In this document: one piece after another, positions 50,002-62,000 of the stretch
How positions within the stretch are numbered: the stretch's first letter is position 1
How the letters are laid out: each line of letters starts with the position of its first letter
Assembly: GCA_013298075.1 (NCBI GenBank)
Contig: JAAFJG010000011.1
Coordinates: 39,509 to 103,508 of the forward strand
DNA: 64,000 bases
Direction: 5' to 3'
Source: Cytophagales bacterium
Lineage (GTDB): Bacteria > Bacteroidota > Bacteroidia > Cytophagales > Microscillaceae
The notes under the pieces: generated by a model
Seen by the model: only the letters and a program-made list of their open reading frames with translations
Told to the model about the DNA's origin: nothing
Database searches by the model: none
Program-made: the position numbers and the translations under genes

Positions 50002-53000
50002 ATGAAATACATCTATAAAATTTATCAAATAAATAGACTTGCTTACAGTTTAAGTCTATTATTAATGTTTGTCTTTGGTCTGCAAACAACATACGCACAA
50101 GACTATCGCAGTATAGGCAACGTTGATTTTGCTACTGCTACGAATTGGCAACGATTCAATGGCACTGTTTGGGTGGCTGCAGGCGCTGCACCTACCTCTG
50201 CGAATGGTATTATCACCATTCGAAATAACAGTAATGCCACCGTAACTGCTAATATTACCCTTGACCAATTAGTCGTACAAGGAAGTTTAATGGTCAATAC
50301 AGGTATTACTTTAACGCTGAATGATGTCGCAGGCGATGAAATTACATTACAAGGTACAGGCGGAATTTACAATCGTGGTACGATTACTAACTGTACAGGA
50401 ACGCTTTCTCCTGTCAATGCTTTTGAAACAACCGCTTGGGCTTCTCCCAAAGGCACTTATAATACTGCCAGCACCACAGCACCGACTACCGAAGCAACTG
50501 CTTTGTATTTTAGTCAGGCAGCTACCACAGCCCATATTTATTGGACAAATGGGAATGGAAAAAGGCGTGTAGTAGTCCTAAAACCTACTACTGCAGTGAG
50601 CGCTAATGCTGTAATCAGCGGCACTACTTACACTGCCAATACTACTTTTTCAAGTGGAGCCCTTGTAGATGGTACAGGGCGTGTGATTTTTAATGGCATA
50701 GGCAATCAAGTAAACGTTACAGGTTTGACTAATGGCACTACTTATCATATAGCAGTTTTTGAATACAATGGCGATTGTAGTAATGCTTCCCCTACTTATA
50801 AAATAGGAAGTCCGCTTGCAGGTACTTTTGTAGCGCAAAATAGACCTTTTATTACTACTTGGCAAACCACCGCAAATAATCAATCTATTACCATACCTAC
50901 TACAACTGGAACTTACTCTTATACTGTAGATTGGGGAGATGGGATTCCTGATAATACAAATTATACAGGCAATGCCTCTCACACTTATACGACAGCAGGC
51001 ACTTATACGGTAACTATCACAGGTGCTTTTCCTTCTATACGTTTCAATGGTACAGCAGGAAGTGGTAATATACGTACCATACAACAATGGGGAAGCCAAG
51101 CATGGACTTCTATGGTTAATGCTTTTAATGGCTGTTCTAATCTTACTTATACCGCTACTGATGTACCTAATCTAAGCAATGTAACAACTATGTTTCGTAT
51201 GTTTCTTCGTTGCAGTGTTTTTAATGGTGATATAGGTGGTTGGAACACCAGTGCAGTAACAATTATGGACAGTATGTTTTATGGAGCCAGTGCCTTTAAC
51301 CAAAATATAAGTGGTTGGAATACCAGTACGGTAACAAGTATGGCTAGTATGTTTGGTGGGGCTAGTTCCTTTAACCAAAATATAGGTACTTGGAATACCA
51401 GTGCGGTAACAACTATGAGGTATATGTTTAGTGGAGCTAGTGCTTTTAACCAAAATATAGGTAGTTGGAATACCAATTCAATAACAAATATGGGTTCTAT
51501 GTTTAGTGGAGCTAGTGCTTTTAACCAAAATATAGGCGGTTGGAATACTAATGTGGTTGGAGATATGTTTGTTATGTTTCAGAATGCTAGTTCCTTTAAT
51601 CAAAATATAGGCAGTTGGAATACCAGTGCAGTAACATTTATGGATAATATGTTTAATGGGGCCACTGCTTTTAACCAAAATATAGGTAGTTGGCAATTAA
51701 ATAGCACCGTAGATCTTACAGATATGTTAAATAATTGCGGTATGAATAGCACCAATTATGAAGCAACTTTAGCAGGTTGGGCTACGCAATCCGTAGCAGG
51801 GCGTAGTTTAGGAGCAATAGGTCGTAATTATTGCAATGCTACAAATAGAACTACACTGACTAGTACTCCTAAAAGTTGGACAATCACAGGCGATATCAGG
51901 TTGTGTGCAGTAAATCTACAAGGTAATAATACTAATATTGTCCCTAATTCTGCAACTCCTTTGTTGACTAATTTTACTCTTTTCCCAGATGCTTTAATAA
52001 ATAATAATGTAGTTCGTACTTATACTATTCAAAATTTAGGAGTAGCAGTTTTATCGGTCTCGAATGTGGCTTTGAGTGGAGTAGATGCAGCACAATATAG
52101 TATTTCAGGGCTGCCTCCTTTTTCTTTTAATATAGCCGCAGGTAGTTCGCAGACTTTTAATGTAACTTTTAGGCCTACAACTGTAGGCATTAAAAATGCC
52201 ACTTTGACAATTACTAATAATGATGTTGTGAATAGTAGTTATGCTTTTGCAATACGAGGAACGGGTGATGCGGTGGCGAATAAAGCACTGAATTTTGATG
52301 GGCTAGATGATGTGATTGACGTTACTGGCGGACCTAATGTGAGTAGTACTTTCACAGTAGAAGCATGGATAAAACCCGGTACTAGAACCACCAGTAGTGT
52401 TATTGCAAGTAAAAAAACATCAGGGCTTGCTAATCCGGGTTGGGCTTTTTTTATTAATACTGCTGGTGGTTCTGATGGGTCACTTCATTTTGAAACGCAA
52501 AATAATGATGCGTCCACTGTTGCGGGGGTTATTACTGTTGGCGTTTGGCAACACGTAGCAGTTGTAGTCAATGGAACTTCTGTTCAAATATATAAGAATG
52601 GAATAGCGCAGACGATGATAACTTCTACTGCTTCTATAACAAATTCGCCACAAAATCTAAGAATGGGTGCATTTACTGGACTCCCACCTTTTATTTATGC
52701 GGGAGATATAGATGAAGTTCGAGTTTGGAATATAGCAAGAACCTGCTCTCAAATTCTTTCTACCAAAGATAGGCAATTAGTAGGAACTGAATCTGGTTTA
52801 TTGACGTATTATAATTTCAATCAAGGAGTTGCTGGTGGTACTAATACTGGTCTAACTTCATTGATAAGTTTACCTGCGGGTAATAATGCTACATTGACTA
52901 GTTTTGCATTGTTAGGTACTACTTCGAATTGGATAGATGCCACTGGAAATGGCGTAATAGTAGGCTCACCTATTGCTCAACCTACTATCAATTTACAAGG

Positions 53001-56000
53001 CAATACTACCAATATAACTAATAATTCTGTAACTCCTTCTTTGACTAATTTCACAGATTTTGGAGATGTTTCAATAGGTGGTAATTTAGTGCGTACTTAT
53101 ACCATTCAAAATACAGGAGCCGCCACTTTATCGGTGTCGAATGTAGTTTTGAGTGGAGTAGATGCAGCACAATATAGCATTTCAGGACTTCCTGCTTTTT
53201 CTTTTAATATAACTCCAGGTAGTTCACAAACTTTTAATGTAACTTTTGCGCCTACCACTGCAGGCATTAAAAATGCCACCATAACCATTACTAATAGTGA
53301 TTGTGAGAATGGTAGCTATGCTTTTGCAATAAGAGGAACAGGTACTCTTTCAAATAATAACGCATTGAATTTTGATTCAGCGGGTTCTAATTATGTGAAC
53401 TTACCTAATGCAGTTTCAGTTTCTCAACTCAGTAATTTTACGATAGAAGCGTGGGTAAGGCGAACAGGTACCAATGGTTCGACTGCTATTTATACAGAAA
53501 CATCTACAGGTGATAATAATCCGATGCTTAGTATATCAACTCTTGATGCGACAAGTAATTTTGAATTAATATTTAGAGATGGGGTAAGTGTTGGACTAAA
53601 TGCTGTCTCTGTAAACGCCACTATCGCTTTGAATGTTTGGACGCATATTGCGCTCGTGCGAACTTCTGCTACGTCATTAAAAATATATATAAATGGAGTA
53701 GATACCGAGAATTTTACTTTTACAGCCCCTGCCTCGTGGACACCTAATAGTGTTAATGTGGGGATACGTAGGAGAGTGGTGAATGATGCCCCTGCCAATG
53801 GCAATATAGATGAAGTTCGAATTTGGAATGTAGCAAGAACTTGTTCGCAAATTCTTTCTACCAAAGATAGAGAATTAATAGGCAATGAATCAGGTTTAGT
53901 AGCATATTATAACTTTAATCAAGGAATTGCTGCGGGTACTAATACTGGTTTAAATTCGTTGATAAGTTTACCTGCGGGCAATAATGGTACATTGACTAAT
54001 TTTACATTATCAGGTACTACCTCGAATTGGGTAGATGCCGCTACCAATGGCGTAACAGTAGGCTCACCTATTGCGCAACCTACTATCAATTTACGAGGGA
54101 ATAGTACAAATATTACGAATAATTCTGTAACTCCTTCTTTGACTAATTTTACAGATTTTGGAAATGTCTCGATAGGTAGTAATTTAGTTCGTACTTATAC
54201 CATTCAAAATACGGGAGCAGGTGCTTTATCAGTATCGAGTGTGGCTTTGAGTGGAATAGATGCAAGTTTATACACTATTTCAGGACTTCCTCTTTTGCCT
54301 TTTAATGTAGCCGCAAGTGGTTCACAAACTTTTAATGTAACTTTTGCACCCACCACTATAGGTATTAAAAATGCCATTGTAACGATTAGTAGTAGTGATT
54401 GTGTGAATAGTAGTTATATTTTTGCGATACGAGGAACAGGTTTTATACCAAATAACGCTTTGAATTTTGATGGGACAAATGATTTGGTTGATGTTATTGG
54501 CGGACCTAATATGAGTAGTAGTTTCACGGTAGAAGCATGGATAAAACCCGCTAGTAGAACTACTATTAGTGTCATTGCAAGTAAAAAAACATCAGGGCTT
54601 GCTAATCCGGGTTGGTCTTTTTTTATTAATGGTTTTAATACCTCTGATGGTACACTTCATTTTGAAACACAAAATAATGATGCCTCTACTGTACCTGGGG
54701 TTATTACTGTTGGCGTTTGGCAACACGTGTCAGCTGTAGTCAATGGAACTTCTGTTCAAATATATAAGAATGGAATAGCACAAACGATGATAACTTCTAC
54801 TGCTTTTGTAGCAACTTCACCATCAAATCTAAGAATAGGTGCATTTACTCTCACACCTTATTATTATGCGGGAGATATAGATGAACTTCGAATTTGGAAT
54901 ATAGCAAGAACCTGCTCTCAAGTTCTTTCTACCAAAGATAGAGAATTAGTAGGAAATGAATCTGGGTTATTGGCGTATTATAATTTTAATCAAGGAGTTG
55001 CTGGTGGTACTAATACTGGTTTAAATTCATTGACAAGTGTACCTGCGGGCAATAATGGTACATTGACTGGTTTTGCATTGTCAGGTACCACTTCGAATTG
55101 GGTAGATGCCACTGGAAATGGTGTAATCGTAGGCTCACCACTTGTTGTTCTTCAACCCACTATCAATTTACAAGGCAACAATACAAATATTGCTAATAAT
55201 TCTGCAACTCCTTCTTTAACGAATTTTACATCTTTTGGAATTATTTTACCAAATAATAATGTAGTTCGTACTTATACCATTCAAAATACAGGAATAGATC
55301 CTTTATCGGTTTCGAATGTGGCTTTGAGCGGCGTAGATGCGAGTTTATATACGATTTCAGGACTTCCTGCTTTACCTTTTGATGTAGCCCCAAGTAGTTC
55401 ACAGACTTTTAGTGTAACTTTCACGCCCACAACCACAGGTATTAGAAATGCTACTCTCACCATTACTAATAATGATTGTGCGAATGCTATCTATAATTTT
55501 GCGATACGAGGCACAAGTGATGTGGCGAATAAAGCATTGAATTTTGATGGGGTGAATGATGTTGCTATTCTTGGTGGTACATCTATTAATCCAGCAACCA
55601 CTTTTACTTTTGAATCTTGGGTGCGAGTTACTGGAGGAACTAATACAGTACGCACTATTGCTACAGTTCGAAATGCTACTTTTCAGGGATATTCTGTTAC
55701 TGCTGATGCTGATAATAATTGGCGATGTACTTTTGGCAATGCTTCAGTTTGGAATATTTTAAATAGTAATGTTTCTGTTTCTCTCAATACCTGGACGCAT
55801 ATAGCCGTTACTTATAATGGTACAACAATGCTTATGTATGTGAATGGAGTATTGGCTAATTCACTTGTTGCAACATTTGTTACGAATATGTCTGGTTCAA
55901 GGATTGGTTCGAATTATACTCCAGCAGAATATATGGTGGGAGATATTGATGAAATTAGAGTTTGGAATATTTCTAGAACTTGTTCTCAAATCAAATCTAC

Positions 56001-59000
56001 CATAACAAGAGAGTTAGTAGGAAATGAACCCAATTTATTTTTATACTATAAACTAAACGAAGGAATAGCAGGAGGTATTAATACAGGAGTTGCTAATCCA
56101 TCTTCATTAGGAATTGCTGTTGGACAAGCCTTAAGTATTTCAGGTTCTTTTGCACGTACAGGAACTACCTCAAACTGGGTAGATGCCACTGCCAATGGTG
56201 TAATTGTAGGCTCACCTATTGGTCAACCTACTATCAATTTACAAGGAAATAACACAAATATTGCTAATAATTCTGTAACTCCCAATGTAACTAATTTCAC
56301 AGATTTCGGAACGGTACTAATAGGCAATAATTTAGTTCGTACTTATACCATTCAAAATACAGGAACAGATCCTTTATCGGTTTCGAGTGTGGCTTTGAGT
56401 GGAGTAGATGCGAGTTCATATACGATTTCAGGACTTCCTGGTTTGCCTTTTAATGTAGCCGCAAGTGGTTCACAAACTTTTAGTGTAACTTTCACCCCCA
56501 CCACTACAGGCGTTAAAAATGCTGTTCTCACCATTACTAATAATGATTGTGCGAATGGTATCTATAATTTTGTGATAAGAGGCACAAGTGATGTGGCGAA
56601 TAAAGCATTGAATTTTGATGGGGTGAATGATGTTGCTATTCTTGGTGGTACATCTATTAATCCAGCAACCACTTTTACTTTTGAATCTTGGGTGCGAGTT
56701 ACTGGAGGAACTAATACAGTACGCACTATTGCTACAGTTCGAAATGCTACTTTTCAGGGATATTCTGTTACTGCTGATGCTGATAATAATTGGCGATGTA
56801 CTTTTGGCAATGCTTCAGTTTGGAATATTTTAAATAGTAATGTTTCTGTTTCTCTCAATACCTGGACGCATATAGCCGTTACTTATAATGGTACAACAAT
56901 GCTTATGTATGTGAATGGAGTATTGGCTAATTCACTTGTTGCAACATTTGTTACGAATATGTCTGGTTCAAGGATTGGTTCGAATTATACTCCAGCAGAA
57001 TATATGGTGGGAGATATTGATGAAATTAGAGTTTGGAATATTTCTAGAACTTGTTCTCAAATCAAATCTACCATAACAAGGGAATTAGTAGGGAATGAAC
57101 CCAATTTATTTTTATATTATAAACTAAACGAAGGAATAGCAGGAGGCATTAATACAGGAGTTGTTAATCCATCTTCATTAGGAATTGCTGTTGGACAAGC
57201 CTTAAGTATTTCAGGTTCTTTTGCACGTACAGGAACTACCTCAAACTGGATAGATGCCACTGCCAATGGCGTAATAGTAGGTTCACCTATTGCTCAACCT
57301 ACTATCAATTTACAAGGAAATAACACAAATATTACTAATAATTCTGTAATTCCCAATGTAACTAATTTCACAGATTTCGGAACGGTTCTAATAGGGAATA
57401 ATTTAGTTCGTACTTATACTATTCAAAATACAGGCGCGGGTGCTTTATCAGTATCGAATGTGGCTTTGAGTGGAATAGATGCGAGTTTATATACCATTTC
57501 AGGTTTGCCTGCTTTTCCTTTTAATGTAGCCGCAAGTAGTTCACAGGCTTTTAGTGTAACTTTTGCGCCCACCACTATAGGCGTTAAAAATGCTACTCTC
57601 ACCATTACTAATAATGATTGTGCGAATGGTAGTTATAATTTTGCCATACGAGGCGCAAGTGATGTGGCAAATAAAGCATTAAATTTTGATGGAACGAATG
57701 ATTTTATAGTAGGCAATAATATTACTACACTTAACAATGCGTCTAAACTAACCTACGAAGCATGGATAAAAGTAGAAGGTACTTGGGTTGATTTTGGTAT
57801 TATTATGTCCAAAGAATCACCAGGAAATTTGCGTACACAATTAGCACTTTCAGGTGGTTCACAAGGTGGAACAAATGACTTAGTAGCCATTGTGGCAGAT
57901 GGTTTAACGAATAATATCAATTTGAATACCAATAGTGATGTGATTCCATTGAATACGTGGACACACGTGGCTCTGGTTTTTGATGGCACACAAATAGGAG
58001 ATGCTAATCGCTTGAAAATATATGTGAATGGCGTACAACAAACAGGATTATCAACGGCTGGCACAGGTATCGTCCCTGCTGTTACAAGCAGTGGTAATGA
58101 CCCGATGTATATAGGCTCACGTGGAGGAAGTGCAAATTATTTTAGAGGAGGTATAGACGAAGTCCGTATTTGGAATACTGCTCGTAATGCTTCAGAACTT
58201 GTAAGCAATATAAATGTAGAATTAGCAGGCAATGAATCGGGTTTGGTAACATATTATAAATTTAATCAAGGCGTAGCAAATGGTAACAATACGAGTATCA
58301 ATACATTGACAGAAGGAACAGGTTGTGGGTCTACTGGTGCCATTACTAACTTTACCTTGACAAGTATAACCTCAAATTTTGTAGCAGGAAATCCAGCAGT
58401 TTCTCAAACCGCTAATAATACAACACGCGGAATAGTTAATTTACAAGGAAATAATACAAATATTACGAATAATTCTGTCACGCCTGATGTAAGTAATTTT
58501 ACAGATTTTGGAACGGTACTAATAGGAAATAATGTAGTTCGTACTTATACCATTCAAAATAGCAGTGCAGCAAATCCTTTAGTAGTTTCGAATGTGGTTT
58601 TAAGTGGAATAGATGCGAGTTTATATGCTATTTCAGGTTTGCCCGCATTTCCTTTTAACATAAATGCAAATAGTTCACAGACTTTTAATGTAACTTTTAC
58701 GTCCACCACTACGGGAGTTAAAAATGCTATTCTCACCATTACTAACAATGATTGTGTGAATAGTAGTTATAATTTTGCGATACAAGGCTCAAGTGATGTG
58801 GCAAATAAAGCATTGAATTTTGATGGATCTGATGATTATGTCGAGGTGAGTAGTGGCGGACCTAATCTGACCACTAATTTTACTGTAGAAGCATGGATAA
58901 AACCTACTAACACAGGTACTTCTAGTACGATTATAAGCAAAAAAATATCAGGACTTGTTAATCCAGGCTGGGCTTTCTTTGGTACTTCTAATGGAGAATT

Positions 59001-62000
59001 ACGTTTTGAAACACAAAATAATACTGCTATCTCTGCTGCAGGGGTGATTAGTTTTGGAATTTGGCAACACGTAGCGGTTGTAGTCAATGGAACTTCTGTT
59101 CAGATATATAAGAATGGAATATTACAAACGATGACATCTTCTACTGCCTTTATAGCAAATTCTTCAGAAACGTTAAAAATAGGTACATTTGGAGCGCCAA
59201 GTTTATTTAATTATTCAGGAGAGATGGACGAAGTGCGTATTTGGAATACTGCTCGTAATGTTTCAGAACTTTCAAGCAATATAAATGTAGAATTAGCAGG
59301 CAATGAAGCTAGTTTGATATATTATAATAAATTTAACCAAGGAATTGCCGCAGGAAACAATACAAGTATTAATACTTTAATAGATAATACAAGATGTTTG
59401 GCTGCAGGTAACTTAATTGGCTTTAATTTGACTGGTAATAATTCGAATTTTGTAGCAGGAAATCCAGCAGTTTCTCAAACTACTAATAATACAATACGCG
59501 GAATTATCAATTTGCAAGGTAACAATACAAACATTACGAATAATTCTGTCACTCCATCTTTAACTAATTTCACCAGTTTTGGAACGGTTTCAATAGGTGG
59601 TAATAATGTAGTTCGTACTTATACCATTCAAAATAGTAGTGCAGCAAATGCTTTAATAGTTTCGAATCTAACTTTAAGTGGAGTAGATGTAAGTTTATAT
59701 GCTATTTCAGGTTTGCCCGCTTTACCTTTTAACATAGCCGCAAGTAGTTCGCAGACTTTTAATGTAACTTTTACGCCTACAAATACGATTGGTTTAAAAA
59801 ATGCCAATGTAAATATTATTAGTAATGATTGTGCGAATAGTAATTATAATTTTGCGATACAAAGCAATGTTACTTTAGCAAATTTGATAGCTTTATCAGC
59901 CAATAATATTGCCAATACGTCTTTTGATGCTAATTGGACAGCTATTGCATCTGCTGATAAATATCGACTTGATGTATCTGAGTTTGCTAATTTTAGTATT
60001 TCTCTACCAAATTATAATAATCAAGATGTAGGCAATGTAACTTTATTTAGTGTTATCGGACTTAACCCAAACAAAGTATATTATTATAGATTGCGGGCAG
60101 AAAATGGTGGTAATATCATTACTAATAATTCAAACGTAATACAAGTGCGTACTTTGCCTGATGCACCTGCTAGTCTTGTAGTGAATAATCCTATTACTTC
60201 CGTTAGTTTTCCAATTAGTTGGGGAAATGTAAGTGATGTGAGTGGTTATTATGTATTTGTATCTACTTCGAGTTCAAATTTTGATAGTAATTTATTACCT
60301 ACTTATAATGGTTTTGCAGTTGCAGGACAAGCGACAACGACAGCGGTAATTTCAGGCTTACAACCTAATACCCAATATTATGTAAGAGTAAAAACGTATG
60401 TCGCACCACCTCTCGAAAGTGTAGTAATATCAGCTTATAGCAACGAAATAAATGTTTTGACTTCGCCTATATCGCCTGTAGCTACTGCTGCTACCTCTAT
60501 CACAGATATTACAGCGACAGCCAACTGGAATATAGTAGCGGGAGCAACTAATTATTCTTTTGACCTTTCTAGTAATCCAAGTTTTGGTACATTTGTAGGT
60601 TTGTATAATAATTTATCAGTAGGCAATGTTAATACATTAAATCTAACAAGTTTAAATGCTAATACACAATATTATTATCGAGTGAGAGCAAGCAATGGTA
60701 CGTTTTCGTTTAATTCTAATATTATTTCATTTATGACTTCGCCTACTCCACCCGCTACACCGACAGGTTTTGCGATTACAAACACTACATTAAATAGTGT
60801 TTCTTTGAGTTGGAATAGTGTGGCAGGAGCAGATGGTTATTATTTAGATTTGGCAACAGATGCAGGTTTTACGAATATTATTCCTTCTTTTAATCCTCAA
60901 AATGTAGGTTTAAATCTTACTACTACTATCAATAGTTTATCAAGCAATACTTTGTATTATGCTCGTTTGCGTGCCTATACGGGAGTTTCGCCTAATATTA
61001 TTCAATCGATAAGTACTGCTGATTTGGTGATTACGACTTTGCCTACTGCACCTATATTAAATGTGTCATCAAATTTTTTATTTAATGGATATAGAGCGAA
61101 TTGGACTGCTCCTATGGGCAATGCACCACTTACTTATACCATTGAATATAGTGATGATAATTTTGCTACTGCTTCAATTCTTACTCAGTCTTTGTTATCA
61201 AATCCTTTTTATGATATAGTTGGTTTCCAATCTTGTAAACAATATTATCATAGAGTAAGGGCTACAAATTCAGCGGGAAGTTCTGTTTATTCTAATATTG
61301 GTTCGGCTATTACAATTTCTTCACAACCTATTCCTCCTACATCTTCTAATATTTTAAGTACTTCTTTTACGGCAAATTGGATACTAAGTTGTCCAGTTCC
61401 TCATACTATAACATTAGAATATACAACAGATAATACATTCTCATCGGGAGTTATTATACAAACAGGATTAACGGGTACGAGTGCTAATATTACAGGACTT
61501 ACACCTGCTACCACTTATTATTACAGAATATATAATGTAAATACGTCAGGTGCATCTATTGCTTCCTCTGTTATTTCATTCACTACTTTAGCAACTCCGC
61601 CTGCTATTCCAGTAGCCACCGCTAACACGCCTATCAGCTCAAGTAGTTTTACGGCAAATTGGCAGGTTGTCCCAAATGCAACTTCTTATCGTCTCGATGT
61701 TTCTTCGGTTTCAGATTTTAGTTCTTTTGCGTCAGGATATGAAGATTTGAACGTAGGAAATGTATTGAATTATACTATTACAGGTTTTTCTGGAAATAAA
61801 GTTTTTTATTATAGAGTGCGAGCGGTGAATGGTGCGGGAGGAATTTCTGGTAGTTCTAATGTTATTACAGCACTTACTATACCCTCAGCAGGTGAGATAC
61901 AAGGCGAAACAAATGTTACCACTAATTCATTTATAGCCAATTGGAAACCTGCTAATGGTTCTACTACTAATCCTGTAAGTTATGAAATAGAATGGTGGCG

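Noticed and set aside
50062..59087. Many minus-strand and off-frame open frames of 60-150 codons inside the giant adhesin
   Set aside because: They recur with the 1071-base period of the adhesin repeats and are low-complexity reverse translations of the Asn/Thr/Ser-rich coding sequence; the plus-strand frame is open throughout.
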